This document shows, one piece after another, positions 7,707 to 14,951 of a DNA stretch of 26,627 bases. Source of the stretch: CAYGTS01 sp964352905 (GTDB taxonomy: Bacteria > Pseudomonadota > Gammaproteobacteria > JAHCLG01); NCBI GenBank assembly GCA_964352905.1, contig CAYGTS010000021.1, positions 1 through 26,627 on the forward strand. The letters run 5' to 3'. The notes below the pieces were generated by a model. It made no database searches. It worked only from the letters and a program-made list of their open reading frames with translations, and was not told the origin of the DNA. The translations under genes were made by a program, and so were the position numbers. The stretch's first letter is position 1; each line of letters begins with the position of its first letter.

Positions 7707-7898
7707 CTAGTACCGCAACATTAATACCAACAAACCAATAAAGATAATCAAACCTAAGGCGAGTATCCCAAGGGTAAAAGCACTCTTGCTAAAATTAGCT
7801 TTTGAAAACCAGTGTGGATTGCTTTTCAAGGTACGAAAAACAAAAAAAGCCAAAACGATAAGTAAGATTGCATAAAGAATTTTTTGCCACGTAGCCAT
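7707..7898 (-). CDS. Small twin-transmembrane inner-membrane protein
   Basis: 63 aa with two predicted membrane helices (about 5-22 and 42-61) joined by a short polar loop (RTLKSNPHWFSKANFSKS). The start is set by TTAGGAG five bases before the ATG at 7898; a longer in-frame version reaching 7967 has no such site. It resembles the short two-helix proteins of unknown function common in gammaproteobacteria; no function is assigned. It is divergent from the E1 gene, with 84 bases between the start codons, so the two probably share a promoter region. Confidence 0.72.
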   Translation of the reverse strand: MATWQKILYAILLIVLAFFVFRTLKSNPHWFSKANFSKSAFTLGILALGLIIFIGLLVLMLRY

Positions 7899-7909
7899 GC
7901 TTGCTCCTA

Positions 7910-7938
7910 ACGACACTGCTGATATTATGCTATATAAT
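7910..7938 (+). promoter_or_regulatory. Candidate sigma-70 promoter for the E1-gcdH operon
   Basis: A consensus -10 TATAAT (7933-7938) is preceded after 17 bases by ACGACA (7910-7915), which matches TTGACA at four of six positions. Transcription would start about 35-40 bases before the E1 start. This rests on the sequence match only. Confidence 0.45.
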
Positions 7939-7982
7939 ACCTGCAACGTTAGGTAGCTAGCAAGCAAGCTTAGGGAGGGATG

Positions 7983-10196
7983 ATGCTAAACCGCGCGCTA
8001 GTCGTTGCTGAAAATTTCCTACGTAATGTGAAAGAGCAACACTTTCCTGCATTGCAAAGCGAAACAACCCCACTGGCAGCCAATTTGGATAAAGCCGCTT
8101 GTATTGATATTTTTTCCTCACAAATTATTTCTCGCTTGCTTGATTTAAAATCACGCCAACTAAAAGACCAACAACTCACATTTTATACGATTGGCAGCAG
8201 TGGTCATGAAGGTAATGCCGCCATCGCTAAAGCCCTACACTTGAAAGACATGGTATTTTTGCATTATCGATCGGGTGCCTTTATGGCACAACGTTTAAAA
8301 CAATTGCCAGATCTCGATGTAATTTACGACTTAATGTTATCTTTTGTGGCAGCTAAATGCGATCCCGCATCCGGTGGAAGACATAAAGTATTTGGCAGTT
8401 TAGCCGCTAATGTGCCACCGCAAACCTCAACTATTGCTTCGCATTTGCCTAAGGCCGTTGGCGCTGCTTTTTCAATTAATCTGGCTAAGGCCTTAAAATT
8501 TCACGGCAAACTGAGTGAAGATGCGATTATTTTAGCGAGCTTTGGTGATGCGTCATTTAATCACTCGGTTGCGCAAGGGGCACTAAATGCGGCAACTTGG
8601 ATCCATTATGCAGGCGTGCCGTTACCACTTATTTTTGTGTGTGAAGATAATGGGATTGGAATTTCCGTGCCAACACCATCACATTGGATCCGCGATAGGA
8701 TGCAAGATCAAGTGTGTTGGCATTACTTAACCTGTGATGGTTTAAATTTTGCGGATACCTATCAAACCGCACAACAGGCAGTAAAAATTGCTCGCTTGCA
8801 AAAAAAACCGGTTTTTTTACACATGCGGTGCGTGCGGTTATTGGGGCATGCGGGCAGTGATGTTGAACAACAATATCATGATCTAACAAGCATTGAAGCC
8901 AATGAATTTAACGATCCACTTTTACATTCTGCTCATATTTTAATTCAAAATAACCTGCTGAATGCGCAAGAAATTATTGAACTTTATCAGTATTATCAAA
9001 ACGCAGTTAATCAGGCAGCCACCAAAGCACTGCAAGCACCTACCTTAAAAACGGCTGTTGATGTAATGCAGGCGATTATTCCCAAATCAAATTCTAAGCT
9101 AAAAGCAAACAAAATAACGCAAGCGTTGCGCGAAAAAACCTTTGGCAGTGAATATCGCTACCTACAACAAAAAAGAAACCTGTGCCAACTCATTAATTAC
9201 GCACTAACGGATTTAATGTTGCAATACGATAATATTGTTCTATTAGGTGAAGATATTGCCAAAAAAGGTGGTGTTTATCGTGTCACCGCTGATTTAATGC
9301 AACGCTTCGGCAAAAAACGTGTCTTTGATACCTTACTTGATGAAACCACGATTTTAGGCCAAGCGATTGGGCTTGCGCATAATGGTTTTTTAGCGATCCC
9401 CGAAATTCAATTCTTAGCTTATTATCATAATGCACAAGATCAAATTCGTGGAGAAGCGGCAACCCTATCCTTTTTTTCCAACCAACAATTTACGAATCCA
9501 ATGGTGATTCGGATTGCCGGTCTTGCTTACCAAAAAGGATTTGGTGGGCATTTTCATAATGATAATTCACTCGCGGCGTTGCGTGATTTACCCGGTGTTA
9601 TTATTGCGTGCCCATCAAATGGTGCCGATGCGGTAAAGTTATTACGCCACTGCGTTTATTTGGCAAATGTTGAAAGTAGAATTGTTTTTTTTATTGAACC
9701 CATTGCCTTGTATATGACTAAAGATTTGCATGAGTTTGGCGATCAAGTATGGTTAAGCGAATATCCTCACTTAAACCAAGAAATTAAATTAGGAGAAATC
9801 ACCAGTTTTGGTAAGGGTGATGATATAACGATAATTACTTATGGTAATGGATACTATTTATCACGCCAAGCGGAAAAAATATTAAGAGAAAAGGATAATA
9901 TAAAAAGTAACGTGATTGACTTACATTGGTTAGCGCCATTACCTGCTAAAGCACTTATTAAGGCAGTTAAAAAAAGTAAACGTATTTTAATTGTTGATGA
10001 AACGCGCCAAACGGGTTCAATTTCAGAAGCAATCATCGCATTGCTTGTAGAAAACTTAAAAGACATCCCGTATATTAAACGTTTAACAGCTTTAGATAGC
10101 TTTATTCCAACCGGTAACTCTTGGCAAAGCGTTGTACCTAGTGTAGAAAAGATTATTGTGACTGCGACTGAAATGGTGAAAGGAGACAAGGCATGA
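7983..10196 (+). CDS. Fused alpha/beta 2-oxoacid dehydrogenase E1 (candidate 2-oxoadipate dehydrogenase E1)
   Basis: A thiamine-diphosphate enzyme that decarboxylates a 2-oxoacid and passes the acyl group to the lipoyl arm of an E2. Residue numbers count from the ATG at 7980; the ATG at 7983 is preferred because AGGGAGG (7972-7978) is better spaced. Residues 45-300 are the alpha-type domain, with IGSSGHEGNA (71-80), HYRSGAFM (95-102) and the TPP motif GDASFNHS (189-196) leading to N224 in CEDNGIGIS. Residues 395-738 are the beta-type domain, with LGEDIAKKGGVYRVT (422-436), FDTLLDETTILGQAIG (449-464) and PEIQFLAYYHNAQDQIRGEA (474-493). The fused layout is that of BCKDH-like E1 proteins. The downstream glutaryl-CoA dehydrogenase overlaps by ATGA, which points to 2-oxoadipate as substrate; branched-chain 2-oxoacids remain the alternative. 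No E2 or E3 is in the window. Confidence 0.85.
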   Translation: MLNRALVVAENFLRNVKEQHFPALQSETTPLAANLDKAACIDIFSSQIISRLLDLKSRQLKDQQLTFYTIGSSGHEGNAAIAKALHLKDMVFLHYRSGAFMAQRLKQLPDLDVIYDLMLSFVAAKCDPASGGRHKVFGSLAANVPPQTSTIASHLPKAVGAAFSINLAKALKFHGKLSEDAIILASFGDASFNHSVAQGALNAATWIHYAGVPLPLIFVCEDNGIGISVPTPSHWIRDRMQDQVCWHYLTCDGLNFADTYQTAQQAVKIARLQKKPVFLHMRCVRLLGHAGSDVEQQYHDLTSIEANEFNDPLLHSAHILIQNNLLNAQEIIELYQYYQNAVNQAATKALQAPTLKTAVDVMQAIIPKSNSKLKANKITQALREKTFGSEYRYLQQKRNLCQLINYALTDLMLQYDNIVLLGEDIAKKGGVYRVTADLMQRFGKKRVFDTLLDETTILGQAIGLAHNGFLAIPEIQFLAYYHNAQDQIRGEAATLSFFSNQQFTNPMVIRIAGLAYQKGFGGHFHNDNSLAALRDLPGVIIACPSNGADAVKLLRHCVYLANVESRIVFFIEPIALYMTKDLHEFGDQVWLSEYPHLNQEIKLGEITSFGKGDDITIITYGNGYYLSRQAEKILREKDNIKSNVIDLHWLAPLPAKALIKAVKKSKRILIVDETRQTGSISEAIIALLVENLKDIPYIKRLTALDSFIPTGNSWQSVVPSVEKIIVTATEMVKGDKA

Positions 10197-11350
10197 CCGA
10201 TTTTTTAATGTTTGATGACCTGTATAGCGAAGAAGAAAAACTCATTCGTGATAACGTGAGGCGTTTCGTTGATCAAAAAGTATTACCGCACCTCATGCAA
10301 GCTTATGAAAAAGCCTATTTCCCGCAAGAGTTTATTCAACAATGCGCTGAACTTGGTCTGCTTGGCATGACTCTGCCAGAAGAATACGGTGGCAGCAATG
10401 CCAGTTATATTGCCTATGGTTTAGTGTGCCAAGAATTAGAACGTGGTGATAGTGGGTTGCGCAGTTTTGCTTCTGTGCAATCATCCTTATGCATGTATCC
10501 CATTTATCGTTATGGTAGTGACGCACAAAAACAGAAATTTTTAAAAAAAATGGCAGCCGCGCAATTAATTGGTTGTTTTGGATTAACCGAACCGGATACC
10601 GGATCCAATCCAGCTGCCATGAAAACCATTGCCAAAAAAGTTGAAGGAGGGTGGTTGCTGAATGGTGCTAAAATGTGGATCACGAATGCTTCGATTGCAG
10701 ACTTAGCGATTGTCTGGGCACGAACTGCAGATGGTATTCGTGGATTTATTGTTGAAAAAGCCTTTAAAGGTTTCAAGCAAAATGAAATACATCATAAGTT
10801 ATCCTTGCGCGCTTCAGTCACCGGGGAACTCGTTTTTGAAGATTGTTTTGTACCAGATGAAAACTTATTACCCGGCAGCGATCGTGGGTTAGGTGCGCCC
10901 TTAAGTTGCTTAACTCAAGCGCGTTACGGCATTGCGTGGGGTGCTATTGGGGCTGCGATGAGTTGTTATGAAACAGTAGTTAATTACTGCAAGGAGCGTA
11001 AACAATTTGATAAACCGATTGCCTCGTTTCAATTAATTCAATATGAATTCGCTGAAATGTTAACCGAAATCACCAAAGCACAAAGTTTAAATTATCGCAT
11101 CGGCCAACTGCGTGATAATAATAAAGCCACCCCCGAAATGGTGTGCATGGCAAAAATGAATGCTTGCCAACAAGCTTTAAAAATTGCACGTCAAGCACGC
11201 AACCTACTCGGCGCCAATGGTGTGAGTTTAGAATATCCCATCATTCGCCACATGAGTAATTTGGAATCCGTTTATACTTATGAAGGTACCAATAATATTC
11301 ACCACTTAGTCTTAGGCAAATACATCACTGGCATCAATGCTTTTGCCTAG
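10193..11350 (+). CDS. gcdH: Glutaryl-CoA dehydrogenase
   Basis: An FAD flavoprotein that oxidises and decarboxylates glutaryl-CoA to crotonyl-CoA in lysine/tryptophan breakdown. 385 aa, the family's usual size. Acyl-CoA dehydrogenase motifs include GCFGLTEPDTGSNP, NGAKMWITN and YEGTNNIHHLVLGKYITG, with catalytic base E364. E83, R90 and S94 (ELERGDSGLRSFASVQSS) have the same spacing as E87, R94 and S98 of human GCDH, which hold the distal carboxylate; this favours glutaryl-CoA over a generic acyl-CoA. AAAGGAGA precedes the ATG, which overlaps the E1 stop (ATGA), so the two are co-translated. A hairpin follows the stop. Confidence 0.93.
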   Translation: MTDFLMFDDLYSEEEKLIRDNVRRFVDQKVLPHLMQAYEKAYFPQEFIQQCAELGLLGMTLPEEYGGSNASYIAYGLVCQELERGDSGLRSFASVQSSLCMYPIYRYGSDAQKQKFLKKMAAAQLIGCFGLTEPDTGSNPAAMKTIAKKVEGGWLLNGAKMWITNASIADLAIVWARTADGIRGFIVEKAFKGFKQNEIHHKLSLRASVTGELVFEDCFVPDENLLPGSDRGLGAPLSCLTQARYGIAWGAIGAAMSCYETVVNYCKERKQFDKPIASFQLIQYEFAEMLTEITKAQSLNYRIGQLRDNNKATPEMVCMAKMNACQQALKIARQARNLLGANGVSLEYPIIRHMSNLESVYTYEGTNNIHHLVLGKYITGINAFA

Positions 11351-11355
11351 CTGAA

Positions 11356-11378
11356 CCTGCCAGGGCAGGCCTGGTAGG
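11356..11378 (+). terminator. Terminator after gcdH
   Basis: CCTGCCAGG (11356-11364), loop GCAGG, CCTGGTAGG (11370-11378): nine pairs with one G-U, followed by GTCATTTATTTTTT. It looks like an intrinsic terminator for the E1-gcdH transcript. The convergent gene ends a few bases further on. Confidence 0.72.
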
Positions 11379-11383
11379 GTCAT

Positions 11384-11830
11384 TTATTTTTTAGTAAGTT
11401 GCGTTGGATATCCATACATAAACCCACGACAATATTGATTAGCCCAAACACTATTGAAGAATGTTGATTGTGTAAAACCTTGCTCATAAATTTTAGTAGG
11501 AAGTTCCCAGCGTTTACCATCGTTTTCCAACCCACTGAAAATCGCATCAGCAATGCTAAAAGATAAATTTTTATTGCCATGATCATAAACTTTGTAATTT
11601 GCATAACGTATCCAGATCTGATTAACGGTGGATACTCCCTTGCCCTTAATTTCTTGTGGGGTCGTCACAAATGCCGTTGGAGTATGTGCTTCACACCAGG
11701 CTTGTGACTTAGCAGGTTTCACATTTTTAATAGCCTTGGTATCTTTGAAGATAACAGTCCAATGTATGGTATCTGCGAAAATAATAAGAGGCAGTGTCAT
11801 CGTGAGTAATGTTAGCAAAAACTTTTTCAT
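11384..11830 (-). CDS. Small secreted protein of unknown function
   Basis: 148 aa. Residues 1-19 (MKKFLLTLLTMTLPLIIFA) form a signal peptide with likely cleavage before D20. The mature part has only two cysteines (C46 in AWCEAH and C134 in NQYCRGF), suggesting one disulfide in the periplasm or outside the cell. It is aromatic-rich near the end (FFNSVWANQYCRGFMYGYP). I do not recognise the family. It is convergent with gcdH, and the first bases past its stop face the gcdH terminator. Confidence 0.72.
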   Translation of the reverse strand: MKKFLLTLLTMTLPLIIFADTIHWTVIFKDTKAIKNVKPAKSQAWCEAHTPTAFVTTPQEIKGKGVSTVNQIWIRYANYKVYDHGNKNLSFSIADAIFSGLENDGKRWELPTKIYEQGFTQSTFFNSVWANQYCRGFMYGYPTQLTKK

Positions 11831-11878
11831 TTTCTTTATAACCCGTAAAATTAATATATAGTCATTATACTTAAATGG

Positions 11879-11949
11879 TATAGTTTTGTCAGCAATTCTC
11901 GCTGTAGCTGTAATCAGACATTACGGCGGGAATCGCTATAGTTTTGTCA
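11879..11949. repeat. 13-bp direct repeats TATAGTTTTGTCA flanking a palindromic segment
   Basis: TATAGTTTTGTCA occurs at 11879-11891 and 11937-11949, 58 bases apart. Between them AGCAATTCTCGC (11891-11902) and GCGGGAATCGCT (11926-11937) are imperfect inverted copies (9 of 12), and GTAAT/ATTAC closes the centre. The region is non-coding, between a secreted-protein gene and the 3' end of the hydrolase gene. It could be a relic repeat insertion or a regulatory site. Confidence 0.5.
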
Positions 11950-11958
11950 AAGAACCAG

Positions 11959-13410
11959 TTAGGCCTGGCCTGGTTGGTGCAGGCAACGCGCCTTGGGGTT
12001 TTCATGTGGGTGGTTATAAAAACGATAAGCCACGCGCATGGCGCAGTCGTTGTTATTTAATACATCATGACTGATGTTGGCGAAAACTAAATGATAGCTC
12101 GGAACAATATAGCGTGCCAAAGTGGCGCCGTAACGGGGTGGGGTGATTGGATCATATTGCCCATTTAAAATCAAACTCGGTACTTTAACCAGAACTAATT
12201 CACGAAATTTAGGATCCGCTTTGCCAACTTGCCAATATGGGCAAATCACGCGATCTAAATTATCACGTAAGAGTGCACTTCCAGGATTGTTTTTTGCTAA
12301 TTCTTTTTTAATCACGGCAAAATTATTAAACGGGTAATGATCATGACAGACTACCGATAATGACATGCCTATACTGATTTGTGAACTTGTTGCTAAAGGT
12401 GATCGAATTAATCGCAGTAGGGGATCAAAATTTCTCGCTGTTGCAGCGTGAATGATAGTTGGCAATTGCGTGATTTCATCTGGGTGATACAGGCTATTAA
12501 AAATCGCATCAACAAAGGTTGTGGCATCGAGTAAAAAAGTTAAACGCTGGTTTTGTTGATCACGCGCGCTGACTAAATACGGTTTTTTTAACAGCATGCG
12601 ATAAACGTTAAAAAAGTCTTTTGCTAAATGGGGGTAAATTTTCTGGCAGTTGGGTTGTGCTTGGCAGGTGCTAAATAAATGTAATAAAGCATTATTTACT
12701 AACTGCGGCAATTCCGTGAGATGCTGTGCATTGGGTAAATCGGGTGAGTCTAAAATTACGCTGCGTAACAGTTTAGGATGTTGGCGCATTAAGAGCCACG
12801 TAATATTCGTACCGTAAGATACTGCATAGAGATTGACTTGTTTAAGCTTAAGCGCTTTTACTAATTTAACCACATCCTCACTAATCGTTTGGGTATTATA
12901 GTGACTTAAATCTATGCCTTGATTTTTCAAGTGTTGGTAACATTGCATGAGAGCTTGTTTTTTTAACTGCAAACCCTCCTGGCTGGCAACTGCTTTACCG
13001 TAATATTGTTTGGCGAGTTTTTGCAGACTGGGGCAATCAAGACTGGGTTTACTGCGACCAACGCCACGTTGTTCAAACAAAATAAAATCGCGCTGTTCCC
13101 TTAAAATACCGCTGATGGCAACCCAGTACTGCATTGCATTGGCTTTTTCACCATCCCAATTAAAGGTTTGTTGGCCAGGCCCACCATCGATAAATAAAAT
13201 CGGATCGGCAAGTGGCTTTTTGGCGCTGCTTTTAATGATAACAACGGGTAAACTTATGTTAGGTTGCGGGTAGAAACGGTAGCATAGGATCTTGGTTTGC
13301 AAGGGGATTTTAAACCAACACGGGATGGAGATGAGTTTGGCGCAGCTAAAAGCGGGCAAAAATAGCAGCAGTAACGCCATTGTAACCGTTATGTAACAAC
13401 GATTAATCAT
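11959..13410 (-). CDS. Secreted alpha/beta hydrolase, proline iminopeptidase/TAP-like
   Basis: An alpha/beta-hydrolase of the tripeptidyl/prolyl aminopeptidase-like group, probably a periplasmic or secreted peptidase or esterase. Numbered from the longest frame (start 13479), it has the oxyanion motif DGGPGQQ (98-104), EQRGVGRS (136-143), nucleophile S221 in AVSYGT, acid D443 in GQYDPITPP and H471 in ISHDVL. The extra cysteines (C149, C180 and later ones) fit disulfides in the TAP-like class. The start at residue 24 (MINRCYITVTMALLLLFLPA) is chosen because it gives a normal signal peptide; neither start has a visible ribosome site. AFSC at the cleavage region resembles a lipobox only weakly. 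The substrate cannot be told. Confidence 0.8.
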   Translation of the reverse strand: MINRCYITVTMALLLLFLPAFSCAKLISIPCWFKIPLQTKILCYRFYPQPNISLPVVIIKSSAKKPLADPILFIDGGPGQQTFNWDGEKANAMQYWVAISGILREQRDFILFEQRGVGRSKPSLDCPSLQKLAKQYYGKAVASQEGLQLKKQALMQCYQHLKNQGIDLSHYNTQTISEDVVKLVKALKLKQVNLYAVSYGTNITWLLMRQHPKLLRSVILDSPDLPNAQHLTELPQLVNNALLHLFSTCQAQPNCQKIYPHLAKDFFNVYRMLLKKPYLVSARDQQNQRLTFLLDATTFVDAIFNSLYHPDEITQLPTIIHAATARNFDPLLRLIRSPLATSSQISIGMSLSVVCHDHYPFNNFAVIKKELAKNNPGSALLRDNLDRVICPYWQVGKADPKFRELVLVKVPSLILNGQYDPITPPRYGATLARYIVPSYHLVFANISHDVLNNNDCAMRVAYRFYNHPHENPKARCLHQPGQA

Positions 13411-13511
13411 TTGTTGCAGTGAACAAAAATAGTTATACACAGGGGTTGCATATAGTAGGTATTGCATTAAAATACGCATCCATAGCGGTTTTATCTAAAT
13501 TATCTGTATCT

Positions 13512-13553
13512 ATCCCAAATATGGGCGTTCCCATCTACAGGGTGAATAGCTAC
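13512..13553. mobile_element. Half copy of the palindromic element, copy 3
   Basis: Positions 13513-13553 (TCCCAAATATGGGCGTTCCC then ATCTACAGGGTGAATAGCTAC) match one end of the family, closest to the left end of the 22568 copy in reverse orientation. The terminus is GTAGCTATTCAC, one base from the family end. The other half is not recognisable. It lies in the 175-base gap between the hydrolase and the MFS gene. Confidence 0.6.
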
Positions 13554-13585
13554 AACTATCTTAACATCAATTGAAGAGTAAAAGC

Positions 13586-14896
13586 ATGTTCAGCTTTAAC
13601 ACGATCGTTAGCATCAAAAAAAGACTCTTATGGGCGCTACCGGTGATCGTGCTTAGTCTTGCTATGTTGTTTGATTTTTTTGCCTTTTTATTGCAAGTTG
13701 CGCCCGGTGTGATGAGCCATGACTTGATGCGCGATCTTGGAATTAATGCCATCATACTTAGTCTCATTAGCAGTTGTTATTTTTATGCCTATGCGGGCAT
13801 GCAAATTCCGGTTGGCGTTTTACTGGATCGTTTTGGGCCACGCCGTTTGGTTAGCACCGCTTTATTGTTATGTGCGGTGGGTGCAACCTTGTTTGCGGTT
13901 TCACATTGGGTATGGCTAAGTGCGTTATCCCAAGTACTGTTAGGTGGTAGCGCAGCTTTTGCGTATGTGAGTGTTTTATTTATTGCACTACGCTGGTTTC
14001 CGGTGCGTTATTTTGGTGCCTTAGTAGGGCTAACAGAATTAGTTGGTGCCTTAGGTGCGATCTTTGGTGAAGCGCCTTTGTTGGCGATTATTAATTATTT
14101 TGGTTGGCGCGAAACCATGTTTGGTATTGCCTTAGTGGGTTTAGCGTTATCTTGCTTAGTATTCTTAATCGTGCGTGATAGGCCGCCGCATTCTATGCCT
14201 AAAAAGACGATTAAAAATCGCCAGCGGATTATTGATCAATTACGCCTTATTTTACGCAAACGCCAAGTGTGGGTGATTGGATTTATTGCACTATTATTAT
14301 GGGCACCAACTATTACGTTTGGCTCATTATGGGGTATTCCCTATTTAGAAGCGCGTTATGGCTTTAATCAAAACGTTGCGGCAAGCATGATGCTTTACAT
14401 GTGGTTGGGTACGGCAGCGGGTGCACCAACGATTGGGTGGTTGTCATCATGCTTGTGGCGCCGACAAACGCCACTGATTGTTTATAGCATTTTAGGATTG
14501 TTTGCTTCAACCGCCTTGTTATACATGCCTGATTTGCCTTTGCCATTAGTTGCAATTTTCTTATTTTTGTTTGGCTTTGCGGCAAGCGGTGCCTGTCTCA
14601 CATTTGCTTTATTACGTGATATTATACCCGAACGCCTAATTGGCAGCGCTATGGGTTTTAATAATATGATGGTTGTGATTGGTGGGCCGCTTTGCCAATT
14701 GCTGGTTGGCTTGATTTTGGACTTAAGCTGGGATGGCAGCAAAGTTCAAAATTTACCGCATTATTCTGGCGGTGATTTTCAATTAGCATTATTCGCAATG
14801 CCCATTTCGTTTGCGATTGTTTTGGTGATCAGCACGTTTTACCTTAAACCTACTGCTGGTCACCACTTGCTCCGTAGCGGGGAACGCCAAATCTGA
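13586..14896 (+). CDS. MFS transporter (Legionella Pht-like)
   Basis: About 436 aa with twelve hydrophobic segments and the MFS motif A between helices 2 and 3 (GVLLDRFGPRR). The N-terminal stretch, LLQVAPGVMSHDLM...FYAYAGMQIPVGVLLDRFG, resembles the Pht family of Legionella and Coxiella, carriers for amino acids or nucleosides. The substrate here is unknown. The ATG at 13586 is used, with GAAGAG (13573-13578) seven bases upstream; an upstream in-frame TTG at 13571 overlaps that site. The last 13 codons (GHHLLRSGERQI and the stop) lie within a palindromic element, so the natural C-terminus has been replaced. Confidence 0.87.
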   Translation: MFSFNTIVSIKKRLLWALPVIVLSLAMLFDFFAFLLQVAPGVMSHDLMRDLGINAIILSLISSCYFYAYAGMQIPVGVLLDRFGPRRLVSTALLLCAVGATLFAVSHWVWLSALSQVLLGGSAAFAYVSVLFIALRWFPVRYFGALVGLTELVGALGAIFGEAPLLAIINYFGWRETMFGIALVGLALSCLVFLIVRDRPPHSMPKKTIKNRQRIIDQLRLILRKRQVWVIGFIALLLWAPTITFGSLWGIPYLEARYGFNQNVAASMMLYMWLGTAAGAPTIGWLSSCLWRRQTPLIVYSILGLFASTALLYMPDLPLPLVAIFLFLFGFAASGACLTFALLRDIIPERLIGSAMGFNNMMVVIGGPLCQLLVGLILDLSWDGSKVQNLPHYSGGDFQLALFAMPISFAIVLVISTFYLKPTAGHHLLRSGERQI

Positions 14897-14925
14897 ACGT
14901 TCCCCGCTACAGAGAGAGTAGTTAC
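14859..14925. mobile_element. 67-bp palindromic element, copy 2
   Basis: The outer 28 bases of each end match in inverted orientation at 23 positions. GTAGCGGGGAACG and CGTTCCCCGCTAC form a perfect 13-bp stem around a short CCAAATCTGA-like centre. The right terminus is GTAGTTAC, as in copy 1. No target duplication is seen (TACTGCTG versus ACTTTGTT), so it is older or rearranged. It contains the MFS stop codon, and its hairpin could terminate MFS transcription before the next gene. Confidence 0.75.
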
Positions 14926-14951
14926 ACTTTGTTTAGGAGAGCAAAAGTATC

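Noticed and set aside
11959..13410. Alpha/beta hydrolase as a lipoprotein
   Set aside because: AFSC at the end of the signal helix fits the lipobox poorly (F at -2); an ordinary signal peptide is as likely.
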